Shown here: piece by piece, positions 19,172 to 29,982 of the stretch
Layout of the letters: each line of letters begins with the position of its first letter
Position numbering within the stretch: position 1 is the stretch's first letter
NCBI RefSeq assembly: GCF_003144245.1
Contig: NW_020289975.1
Span: 434,001 to 498,000 of the forward strand
From: Jaminaea rosea
Lineage: Eukaryota; Basidiomycota; Exobasidiomycetes; Microstromatales
DNA length: 64,000 bases
Reading direction: 5' to 3'
Notes under the pieces: model-generated
The model's database searches: none
What the model was told of the DNA's origin: nothing
The model's input: only the letters and a program-made list of their open reading frames with translations
Program-made: the position numbers and the translations under genes

Positions 19172-21727
19172 ATGTCAGGTGCAGTGCCCTTCGGATTCGG
19201 CCAGGATGGGTCGCCCTTTCCACCTCATCCTACTCGACAGCCAAACGGCAATGGCAACGCAAAGCCGCATAAGGCCACAGCGACAGCATCAGCTCCTGCT
19301 CCTCGACCTCCACCGCTGCCTCAGGGTGCACATCAGCAAGAGATGCAATGGCGCAAGCAGAATGGCTATCCTGTGCAGCCCTCTTATCCCTCACAGTCCT
19401 TCGCCCCTGGCCAGCTTATCATCCCGCCTCAGCAGAAGCAGAGGGCCAGCAGCTTCAGCCCCATCTCTCCTGGCGCTGCACCCTTCGCAGCTGGACCCAG
19501 GCATCCTTCCCAAGGCTACTCGACGCAGCTCAAGCCTGGTCAGCCTGTCGACATGCCGCCTGGAGGATACTATCGCTCAGCCAGTGTCGGCCCACCACAG
19601 CATCAGCAACACCAGCATCAAGGTTACGCTGGCGGCGGCGGCGGCGGCGGCGGTCACTTCCAGTCGCGGTCCTACGATGATCGACCACCAGCGCCACTCC
19701 CGCCTCCCCCTCTTCCGCATCCCTCTTCGTCCTACCACGCAGCTGCACCGATGCCACAGCCTCGACGAGCTAGCAATAATCACGCTGCGCCGCCCCCTGC
19801 GGCCACACTCGTCAAAGAAGCGCGTCGCAGCAGCGCAGACGCGACGGGAGCTCCCGTCCTCGCCATGCCCCTCACCGACATGGAGACGCTCACCGCTCGC
19901 CGTGAGAAGGCCCTCGCAGCCAACCTCGAATCGATGAAGCTCGATTGGGCTCGTCTCGTCGTCCGCTACGTTGAGCGGGTCCACGCAGACGCTATCAGCC
20001 TGACGGACCCCACGCTCATTCGCTACGTCGACGAGGCAATGGCCGTCATCAACCGCCGCGCTTCTTCTTCCTCTCCAGATGCTCTGGGACTCTATATGCG
20101 CGGCGACCTGCGAGCATCAGGCAAATTCCCTTCGTATCACCGCAAAGACCCGAAGAATGCCTTCAACGACTTTGAGCTCTCCGGCCGACTTGGCCATGCA
20201 GCCAGCTGGTTCCGCATTGGTCAGGACTACGAGCATCTCGATGACCCTGCACGCGCTCGTGAGGCCTACGCCCGTGGGCAGGCCCTGAGAGATGTAGGCT
20301 GTATCTACCGCATGGGTATGATGCATTTAATGGGCCAGATTGGCGCAGCGACGGACTATCCGCTCGCCATGTCTCTGCTGAAGGAGGCATCGGAGCTCAG
20401 CAACGAAGAGACACCGCAGCCAAGCTACGTTCTGGGCATGCTATTTCACGGCGAGTTCTCGCATATCCCCATCCCTGCGCACCTTTTCAGTCCCATACCA
20501 GACCCGGCTCAGCCCCGCGTCCAGCCGACGAAGGAGCGTACAGCCTACCACCTCATTGAGCGGTCCGCTTTCCTTAACTTCGCGCCCGCGCAGTACAAGC
20601 TGGGCTGGGCGTACGAGTATGCGCAGCTGGATTGCCCCTTTGATCCTTTGCTGTCCGTGCAGTATTACTCGCTCGCCAGCAAGGGAGGAGAGGTGGAGGC
20701 GGACATGGCTGTAAGCAAGTGGTTCCTCTGTGGGGCTGAAGGATGCTTTGACAAGAACGAGAGCCTCGCCTATCTCTTTGCAGAGAAGGCAGCGCGAAGG
20801 GGCCTGGCCAGCGCTGAGTTTGCTCTGGCATACTATCACGAGGTCGGCGTCGGGTGTAACAAGGACGTGCCCGCGGCAAAGGGTTGGTACAAGCGGGCTG
20901 CGGCGCGGGGTAATGCAGATGCAAAGGAGCGCCTCGAGGCGCTGGAGAAGGACCAGGGGACGACCTTGTCGCGCAGCGAGCATGAGGCACAGTTGGATGT
21001 CAGGCTGCAGAGGAAACACACGGCTGCTCAGGCTCTCTCCCAGAAAGAGGGAAGGAAGGCAAGGGATCAACGACAGATGCCCCCAATGCCTACGGGAGGG
21101 GCAAGTGGGCAGGAGACGCTCTCGACTGGGTTTGAGCACCTCAATCTCAAGAATCAGGGAGGAGGTGGCCAGCAGCAGACCGCAGCTAAGCCACCGCGAG
21201 ACGTCAGGAGAAGGCAGACAATGAGGATGGTCGACGATGCGGCCTCCTGGCGTGGCTTGCCCTCGCGACAGCAGCAGCAGACGCCTGCTCCTCCTCTTCC
21301 TCAACAACAGGCGATGCCCATGCCCACACCTCAGCCGTTCCGCGCCACTACACCTCAACCTGCGCCAGCTCGCCAGCCGCCAGCAACCCATATGGCCACC
21401 CCTCCTCACCCGCAAGGACGTCGTCCGTCCTCTACCATGTCGCCCGCGCCAGCCCCACCTCAGCCTGGCCCTGCCTCGCACCACCGCATGCCCCCTCCCG
21501 CTCCTTTCCCTTCCGGCCCATCGGGACCTAGTCCTGCGCCAAATGCAGCAATGATGGGGCGCCGCAATCCGTCGAGCCAGGGTGGACCCCACCAGCAGGC
21601 ACCTTCCTCCTCGTCCGCGTCGACATCATCGCCGCCGCGCAAGGATCCACAGAAGTTTGATACCTTTGAGGAGATGGGTTTCGCAAGTAGTGCAGTGGGG
21701 AGCGGGAAGGATTGTGTGGTCATGTAG
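19172..21727 (+). CDS. SKT5: Chitin synthase activator, Skt5/Chs4-like (Sel1 repeats, CaaX box)
   Basis: Skt5/Chs4 proteins bind and activate the class IV chitin synthase Chs3 and anchor it at the neck or septum; they are farnesylated. Single exon, 851 residues. Residues 1-220 or so are Pro/Gln/His/Gly-rich with a poly-Gly run. The central part carries Sel1-like repeats: ASWFRIGQDYEHLDDPARAREAYARG, CIYRMGMMHLMGQ, PAQYKLGWAYEYAQLDCPFDP, YYSLASKGGEVEADMAVSKWFL, AEFALAYYHEVGVGCNKD, GWYKRAAARGNADAKERL. A Pro/Gln-rich tail follows, and the chain ends GKDCVVM, a CaaX box with terminal Met (farnesyl type), as in Chs4. ATG 19172 is used because the frame upstream offers only GTG. A 1.1 kb region with a long ATC repeat lies upstream. 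Paralogues of this family exist in fungi, so the exact orthologue is not settled. Confidence 0.88.
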   Translation: MSGAVPFGFGQDGSPFPPHPTRQPNGNGNAKPHKATATASAPAPRPPPLPQGAHQQEMQWRKQNGYPVQPSYPSQSFAPGQLIIPPQQKQRASSFSPISPGAAPFAAGPRHPSQGYSTQLKPGQPVDMPPGGYYRSASVGPPQHQQHQHQGYAGGGGGGGGHFQSRSYDDRPPAPLPPPPLPHPSSSYHAAAPMPQPRRASNNHAAPPPAATLVKEARRSSADATGAPVLAMPLTDMETLTARREKALAANLESMKLDWARLVVRYVERVHADAISLTDPTLIRYVDEAMAVINRRASSSSPDALGLYMRGDLRASGKFPSYHRKDPKNAFNDFELSGRLGHAASWFRIGQDYEHLDDPARAREAYARGQALRDVGCIYRMGMMHLMGQIGAATDYPLAMSLLKEASELSNEETPQPSYVLGMLFHGEFSHIPIPAHLFSPIPDPAQPRVQPTKERTAYHLIERSAFLNFAPAQYKLGWAYEYAQLDCPFDPLLSVQYYSLASKGGEVEADMAVSKWFLCGAEGCFDKNESLAYLFAEKAARRGLASAEFALAYYHEVGVGCNKDVPAAKGWYKRAAARGNADAKERLEALEKDQGTTLSRSEHEAQLDVRLQRKHTAAQALSQKEGRKARDQRQMPPMPTGGASGQETLSTGFEHLNLKNQGGGGQQQTAAKPPRDVRRRQTMRMVDDAASWRGLPSRQQQQTPAPPLPQQQAMPMPTPQPFRATTPQPAPARQPPATHMATPPHPQGRRPSSTMSPAPAPPQPGPASHHRMPPPAPFPSGPSGPSPAPNAAMMGRRNPSSQGGPHQQAPSSSSASTSSPPRKDPQKFDTFEEMGFASSAVGSGKDCVVM

Positions 21728-22044
21728 GCGGGACGAGCTGGGAATGGAGGGTGAAGAGGGTAGCAAGGCACTGCATCTGAACATTGACATCTTTATACCT
21801 TATCATCTACCTCTTGAGAGCCCTTTTCGCTCAGCCAAACACTGCAATGCAGATGCAAACTTGCCTTCTCTCATTCGGGTTGGTCTTGCGCAAGGCGATG
21901 TCGTACGACAGCAAGGAGGCGAGGACTGCGCGCACGATCGCGAATTTGTGTCGTGAGTAATCTCGGGGATATGACTATTACTGGTACAGATTGAAGACCA
22001 AGAGCTCCACCGACTCTCCCTCTCTATGCGGACGCTACATCTCA
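21728..22044. other. Convergent intergenic space (SKT5-like / MCT-1)
   Basis: 317 bp between two converging stop codons; it should hold both 3'UTRs. I see no gene, repeat or structured RNA in it. Confidence 0.5.
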
Positions 22045-22741
22045 CTAGGCACCGAAAGCCCCCCTGGCCTCTGCCATCCACAGATCGTCCCCCAAGCTAT
22101 GCAAATTGTCCACGACCACTCCCTTTCCCTGCGCCTTGATCTCCTCCGTACCCAGCTTGAGCCTCCCTATCGCCAAAGCATGCTCCTTGCCCTGCGCCAG
22201 GACAACTACCGGCGCGTCTTTGGGGAGGGCTTCAGAGCTGTCTGGTAGCCTGCCACCCGCCGAGACAAGGCCGGGAGCCATGATATTTGCTCCGGAGAGG
22301 AGGAAGCGGATCGCACCTCGGTCGACTCGAATAGTGGGAAGGAGATTGGGGTCTGCGGCGATGAGGGCAAAGTCAATGACCGCGAAGGAAGGAGAAGACG
22401 AAGACGAAGCAGGTGGAGCATTGTCCGCTGCGCGCCTACTCACATTGATGCACAAGCCTCAAAGTCGGGAAAAAGCTGCCCTCGAAATGCTGCCAGAAGA
22501 TGGGTCTACCCTGTCTGACGATGAACTGCACATGCTCCCTTGCAAATTTCACCAGGGTGACATCCTCCTTCTTTGGCCAGATTGCCTCGAGCAGCACACC
22601 ACCATCAGCGCCGAGCGTTGTCGGGTATTGCGCTAGCAGCTTGGCGCGAATTGATCTTTGGACGGACGACTTGAGCGAGGTGGAAGAGGAGATGTCCCCG
22701 GAGCCTTTCGAAGTGGCATTGAAGGATTTGAAGAGGGACAT
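22045..22741 (-). CDS. TMA20: MCT-1/Tma20-like PUA-domain translation factor
   Basis: MCT-1/Tma20 works with DENR/Tma22 in ribosome recycling and re-initiation, binding the 40S subunit through its PUA domain. Exon 1 is 22444-22741 and exon 2 is 22045-22352, giving 201 residues (family about 180). The N-terminal half has the hallmark STSLKSSVQRSIRAKLLAQYP, LLEAIWPKKEDVTLVK and PIFWQHFEGSFFPTLRLVHQ; exon 2 opens YPNLLPTIRVDRGAIRFLLSGANIMAPGL, the start of the PUA domain, and ends in WMAEARGAFGA. A closer AG would make an impossible 16-nt intron; the 91-nt intron chosen here restores the family sequence exactly across the joint. It starts head-to-head with septin CDC10, 294 bp apart. Confidence 0.93.
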
Positions 22742-23035
22742 TGCCGGGTGATGAGGGGTGTCGGGGAGGTGGAGAGGATGAGGAGTTGAGAACTTCTCAA
22801 GGGCGAGGGCGAGTGCATTTCGATGTCGCTCGCTATCCGTGCTCGTCCCCCCCGAGAGCCTCGCGTGGTCTTTGGCGCCCCGCTCGACTGAATGGGCGAC
22901 GGCGCCGTCGTTGGCTCCGCCAGCCAGCTCGCCAGTCGACGGACGGCTGGCTGCCCTCGTCCCCGCCCTCATCGTCCCAACCAACCAACACCCTTCCTTC
23001 CTACTTCACCCCTGCCCCTCCCCGCAGTAGCAAAG

Positions 23036-24264
23036 ATGGATGCACAACAGACGACCCCTCTCTCTCAATACGTTGGCTTCGACTCGATCACGAGGCAGAT
23101 CGAGAGCAAGCTGCTCAAGCGCGGTTTCCAGTTCAATGTACGTCCCGAGAAGCCAGCCTCAATGACCCTGGGCCCTAGTGCACCATCTCATCCCCTTGCA
23201 CTCCTCTTTTCCCCCTCCTCTTTCACAGGTAATGGTCGTCGGTCAGACTGGTCTTGGAAAGTCCACGCTGGTCAACACCCTCTTTGCCTCTCACCTTATC
23301 GAATCCAAGGGTCGCCTCGAGGCTCACGAGTCGCCTCGCTCTACCACAGAGATCCACCCCGTTTCGCACTTGGTCGTAGAGAATGGAGTCAAGCTGAGGT
23401 TGAACGTCATCGACACACCCGGCTACGGGGACCAGGTCAACAACGAGAACTGGTGGGTAGCGACTGTGGTTCATTAAGGATGATGTGATGGCAGCGTGCG
23501 TAGTGACTTACACTTGGACCCCGCTCGCGCCTTCAGCTGGGACCCCATCATCAAATACATCAAGGACCAGCACTCGGCCTACCTCCGCAAGGAGCTCACT
23601 GCCATGCGTGACCGCTACATTACCGACACTCGTATCCACTGCTGCCTTTTCTTCATCAACCCGTGAGCGCAAAGGGACCGCCCAGCCCATTGATGACTTC
23701 TTCGCTGACACCATAAGCCCTTTCCCCTCCGCGCTCGCTCCCAGTACTGGCCACGGTCTCCGACCCATCGATGTCACTGTCATGAAGAAGCTGGCCGACG
23801 TAGTCAACGTCGTTCCCGTCATCGCCAAGTCGGACAGCCTCACCCTCGATGAACGCGATCTCTTCAAGGAGCGCATTCGCGCCGAGATGCAGTACCACGA
23901 CATCCGCATCTACCCCTTCGACAGCGACGAGTACGAGGAGGAGGAGCGTGAGCTCAACGAGCGTATTCGCTCCTTGATCCCCTTCGCTGTCGTCGGCTCG
24001 GAGCGCAACGTCGTCGTTGATGGCAAGCAGGTCAGAGGCCGCAAGAACAGGTACGGGGTCATCAACGTGGAGAACGAGAACCACTGCGAGTTCGTGTACC
24101 TCAGGAACTTCTTGACGAGGACGCACCTGCAGGACTTGATTGAGACGACGGCGCTGAGGCACTACGAGGCTTTCAGGAGCAGGCAGTTGCTGGCACTCAA
24201 GGAGAGCAGCTCCAAGCAGCAGGCTGCCCAGCAGGCGCAGCAGCAACAGGCTCAGCAAGCGTAA
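23036..24264 (+). CDS. CDC10: Septin, Cdc10-like
   Basis: Septins are GTP-binding proteins that polymerise into filaments and rings at the bud neck or septum and organise cell division and polarity. Four exons: 23036-23137, 23229-23452, 23537-23662 and 23745-24264, giving 323 residues. The N terminus YVGFDSITRQIESKLLKRGFQFN precedes the P-loop GQTGLGKST (residues 39-47); the G3 motif DTPGYGD and the G4 motif AKSD are intact. The septin-unique region follows. Short length, this N-terminal motif and the lack of a C-terminal coiled coil fit the Cdc10/SEPT9-class position. The Gln/Ala-rich C terminus (AAQQAQQQQAQQA) ends at TAA 24262-24264. An alternative last intron just before this stop is described in the findings. 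Introns are 91, 84 and 82 bp. Confidence 0.95.
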
Positions 24265-24615
24265 GGGGAGGAAGGAGTAGCAGTGGTAGAGCAGCGAGTC
24301 GGAGGAGGAAGCTTCGACCTCAATACCCAACACTAATGGCCAGCGCCGAGCCTATTCTTGTCAATGGGCAGGCGCCCGCTCCACGAACACTCTCTCCCAA
24401 CCCTCTACCAGACAGAGCTCGACAACTTCCTACCAGGCGTCGTTCCACTCCTTCTGTAATTGCCCTTGTGCAATGACCGTCTTCCGCCTCTCATCTAGCT
24501 ATCTTCTTTGTCTCCTACTCTAGTCTTCTTGTTTCATGCGATATTTGCTCTCATTCGTCCGAAGCAGCGTGCCAAGCAGCGACTCTCGTTCTGCGATCCT
24601 CCTTGCAATGCCTCT
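24265..24615. other. Convergent intergenic space (CDC10 / TMEM14)
   Basis: 351 bp. It contains a 46-codon open frame from ATG 24336 to TGA 24474-24476, which could be an alternative last exon of CDC10 (see findings). The rest, T/C-rich around 24480-24540, is presumably 3'UTR of both genes. Confidence 0.4.
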
Positions 24616-25066
24616 CTACTGGTTGAAATCGTACACTTTCTTCCCGTAATATGCCAGCGCGACCAGGCCAAGCCCTGTCAGACCCTTGGGCACAGGACCC
24701 TTGGCGAATCTAGGCGCTGAGCTACCAAGAAGCAAGAGAGAGTTGAGAGCCGCGATCTCGTAGCCGTAGTCCTGACCTGTCTGGATTCGGCGACCTGCAA
24801 GGGCGTAAACGAGTCCTACGCCGACGCCTGCAATGAGGGAGGGCTGTATGTGCGAAGGTGCCCGTGAGAAGTGGTCAGTTGCGCTGTTGAGGCGTTAGGA
24901 GGGTCAGAGGTACCCACCCTCGAACGAGTGCGCATGAAGCCAATGGTGCCTCCGAGAGAGGTGAGAGCGGCGAGGGTGTAGGCTGGCCGGGTAGGCAGGG
25001 AAGCTGTCAGTCAATTCACCTGCTTGTGAGCATGGACGGCGACCGCTCACCTGGGTGCTCGGACAT
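24616..25066 (-). CDS. TMEM14 family small membrane protein
   Basis: TMEM14 proteins are about 100-residue proteins with four membrane helices, found in mitochondrial or plastid envelopes; some are linked to haem or fatty-acid transport. Three exons on the minus strand: 25051-25066 (only 16 nt: MSEHP plus one base), 24918-24982 and 24616-24843, giving 102 residues. The joined protein reads MSEHPAYTLAALTSLGGTIG, then RTRSRPSLIAGVGVGLVYALAG, GYEIAALNSLLLLGSSAPRF and a last helix ending in YGKKVYDFNQ. Gly-rich helices at the standard spacing identify the family. Introns are 68 and 74 bp. None of the exons is long enough to be obvious by itself, and this gene is easily missed. Divergent from ATP2, 497 bp away. 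Confidence 0.85.
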
Positions 25067-25356
25067 CGTGAATATGTGGCCGATATGGTCAGACGTTGAG
25101 GAGCGGCGAATGGCACGGGCTGACGTCTCGTCGTCATAATTGAGTAGGCCCAAGCACATCGTCGTGCAGCTGCTCTCTCTGTCACGTCGTCCGCGTGGCT
25201 CTTGTCATTGTCTGCCTCGGGTCGGGTCGTGGCCCAAGGTCGACGTTGAAGTGGGCCCGGCCCTCTCTCGGGCAAGGTCGGCGTCTGAGCCACGCACGCA
25301 CGCTCGCTCGCTCAGAGTCGAGGGTGGCCTCGTCGTCGAGAGACTGTCCGTCGATT

Positions 25357-25387
25357 GGCTGGCTGGCTGGTTGGCTGGCTGGCTGGC
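25357..25387. repeat. (GGCT)n tetranucleotide repeat
   Basis: Seven to eight GGCT units with one GGTT interruption, in the ATP2 upstream region. Read directly. Confidence 0.9.
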
Positions 25388-25419
25388 ACTCGAGACCGTC
25401 TCGGCGCCGCCCGCCGTGT

Positions 25420-25442
25420 GCCCGCCCGCCCGCCCGCCCGCC
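25420..25442. repeat. (GCCC)n tetranucleotide repeat
   Basis: Five to six GCCC units, about 30 bp downstream of the GGCT run and 120 bp upstream of the ATP2 start codon. Confidence 0.9.
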
Positions 25443-25563
25443 AGGGCCGCGCCCCGCTCTGCCTGCCTGGCTTCTTCTTCGTCGGCCGCCCGCCTTTCCT
25501 GACTTAGCTTCTCCTCACTACCACCCTCCCTTACCACCACTCCTCCTATCACCCATAATCACG

Positions 25564-27691
<2,128 letters not shown>

Positions 27692-28206
27692 AAAGGCATC
27701 AGCGGTAGCGTCTGAGCGGAGATGGAAAGGGGATTGATGGCTTTGAGGTATTCCTGTTGGTGGAAGAGGGGCGGCGGTGTGATCAAAGAATCGCGTTTCC
27801 ATTCTCATCGCTGCTTGTATTCCCACCCAATCGTTCCTCTCCATCAATTCTCTCTGGTAGCAATAGCAGTAGAAACGAAGTGTTCACGGCTCGTCGTGTG
27901 ATCTAGTGTGCTTTCAATGAGATGATGCAGGACTAGAGGCTCTCCGTCACGGGCAGGAGCTTTCGCTGGCTGGCCTGTCTTTGCCCAGGCTCGAGGAGCG
28001 GGAGGCGCCCGCACGCGAACGCGTCGAGCAGTCAAACGAGGCGGCGGACCGGGTCGTGCGCGAGACGGAGCAGCAGACGACGACGACGACGACGACGAGG
28101 AACGTCGGGCGAGCTCAAATGGATTGATTGAGCTTCCTTCTCATCCGCATCAATCACCTCGTTTCGCCTCAACAGCTAGTGTTTCACCCCTACTTGGTCG
28201 CCCACG
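27692..28206. other. Intergenic: ATP2 3'UTR and promoter of WD40 gene
   Basis: 515 bp without a gene. A GAC trinucleotide run (28076-28099) lies about 110 bp upstream of the next ATG. An 11-bp pyrimidine patch precedes that ATG. Nothing else stands out. Confidence 0.5.
28076..28099. repeat. (GAC)n trinucleotide repeat
   Basis: About eight GAC units in the presumed leader of the WD40 histone chaperone gene, 107 bp before its ATG. Confidence 0.9.
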
Positions 28207-29776
28207 ATGACCTCTGCGGCCTTCGACAACGAAGAGATTGCCGCTTCGATGCAGCGCAGCGAGGAGTACAAGATCTGGAAGAAGAATTCTCCCTACCTCT
28301 ACGACCTCGTCGTCACCCATGCCCTCGAGTGGCCTACCCTCACCTGCCAGTGGTTCCCCGACTCGGATCAACCCTTAGCTAGCACCAGCAGTAGTGGCAA
28401 CTCTCGCTCCAGCGACAAGCCCTACACGACGCATCGCCTCCTCATCGGCACGCACACCTCGGAGCAAGACCAGAACTACCTCCAAATCGCCCAAGTACAG
28501 CTTCCCAATCGCGATGTGTCCCTCTCTGAGGCTCAGTACGATGACGACAAGGGTGAAGTAGGGGCGTATGGAGGCAATGCTGCAAGGGTCAAAATTGTCC
28601 AGAAGATCAATCATGATGGCGAGGTGAATCGCGCGAGGTACTGCCCACAGAACATCGACTTGATTGCGACCAGGACAGTCATGGGGCCGACGTACATCTT
28701 CGATAGGACAAAGCATAGCTTGAACCCTAGCACCGATGGCAAGTGCAGGCCGGATATGGTGTTGAAGGGGCAGAGCAAGGAAGGGTGAGTGCGCGACGGG
28801 CAACGTGAGACGAAAGCTGCAGCGTATATAGCGTGTATGCTGATGATACATTCCTTCACGCTCGCAGCTACGGATTGTCGTGGAGCCTGCTTAAGCAGGG
28901 TCACATCCTCGCCGCTTCGGAGGATACGACTGTCTGCCACTGGTAAGTGTGCGAGCTGTCAACATCGCAACGATCACGCGTTCACTTTGCTCATCTCCCT
29001 CTCCGTGTGCCGCCTTCTTCCCCACCTCTCTCTCTCTCTTCCGCAGGGACATCAACCAATACAAAAAGACTGAGCGTACCCTGCAACCTCTCCAGACCTA
29101 CCGCGGTCACACAGCCTTCGTAGAGGATGTGGCTCACCACCACTTCCACGAGTCCCTCTTCGGCTCCGTAGGCGACGACCGTCAGTTCCTCATCTGGGAC
29201 GACCGCAACCCTGGCTCTGCCGGTCCCAAGCAACGCGTAGCAGACGCACATGCTGGAGAGATCAACTCGCTCGCCTTCAGCCCTTCGAACGAATACATAG
29301 CCTGCACCGGTTCGAGCGACAAGACTGTGGGCCTCTGGGATCTGCGCAACACCAAGGTCAAGCTGCATAGCTTGGAGAGCCACACGGACGAGGTGCTGCA
29401 GCTGAGCTGGAGCCCCTTCCACGAGACGGTCCTTGCGTCTGCTGCGGCTGATCGTCGGGTGATGCTCTGGGACTTGAGTCGCATTGGGGAGGAGCAGACG
29501 AGCGAAGATGCGGAAGATGGGCCGCCCGAGCTAGTCTTTGTGCATGGTGGTCACACGGCCAGGACGACGGATATCGCTTGGAGCCCCGTGGCCCCTTGGC
29601 ATATGGCGACTGCGGCGGAAGACAATATCCTGATGGCCTTTTGCCCGAGCGAGAATGCGCTGGGTGAGGCAGCGAGGCCGGCTGTTGGTGGGGCGGCTCA
29701 GACCAAGGCAGATGGAGCAGCACAGAAGGAGGGCGAGAAGGATGAGGACGAGGTGCCAGAGGGAGAGTTGGAGTGA
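28207..29776 (+). CDS. HAT2: RbAp46/48-type WD40 histone-binding protein (Hat2/Msi1 family)
   Basis: These proteins bind histone H4/H3 and serve in the Hat1 acetyltransferase (Hat2), CAF-1 (Msi1) and deacetylase or Polycomb complexes. Three exons: 28207-28784, 28868-28942 and 29047-29776, giving 460 residues. The N-terminal helix and entry motif [31 protein letters not shown] is diagnostic of the family. WD repeats follow, with clear GH..WD pairs: [58 protein letters not shown] and [13 protein letters not shown]. The middle exon is only 75 nt and carries [24 protein letters not shown]. The C-terminal tail is acidic ([10 protein letters not shown]). I cannot tell Hat2 from Msi1 by eye, so the symbol is a best guess. 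Introns are 83 and 104 bp. Confidence 0.93.
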
Positions 29777-29982
29777 GCAGGTGGTATGAAGGGTGCTCGA
29801 AATGTAGAAAGCGGGCAGGCAAGCAATCTACCAAGTCATGTCAAGTGAAGATTGGCTCATTACTTTGTCTCCAGCATTGAGTGTATCGAGTACATGTCTT
29901 CCGCTCAGCGAGGTCGAAGCGTCCTTCCCAGCGCTCGTCGCACCTTCCGCTCCTCCGACCCTTCCCCAATCCCCTCTCAACT

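Larger units (their letters stand above)
25067..25563. promoter_or_regulatory. Divergent promoter region TMEM14 / ATP2, with GGCT and GCCC repeats
   Basis: 497 bp between two divergent starts, both probably mitochondrial genes. The ATP2-proximal half carries a GGCT tetranucleotide run (25357-25387) and a GCCC run (25420-25442), then a pyrimidine-rich leader (CTCCTCACTACCACCCTCCC) up to the ATG. Promoter function is inferred from position only. Confidence 0.5.

Noticed and set aside
22420-22443. Very short (16-nt) intron in the MCT-1/Tma20 gene
   Set aside because: Too short to splice. Using the CAG at 22353-22355 gives a normal 91-nt intron and the exact family sequence.
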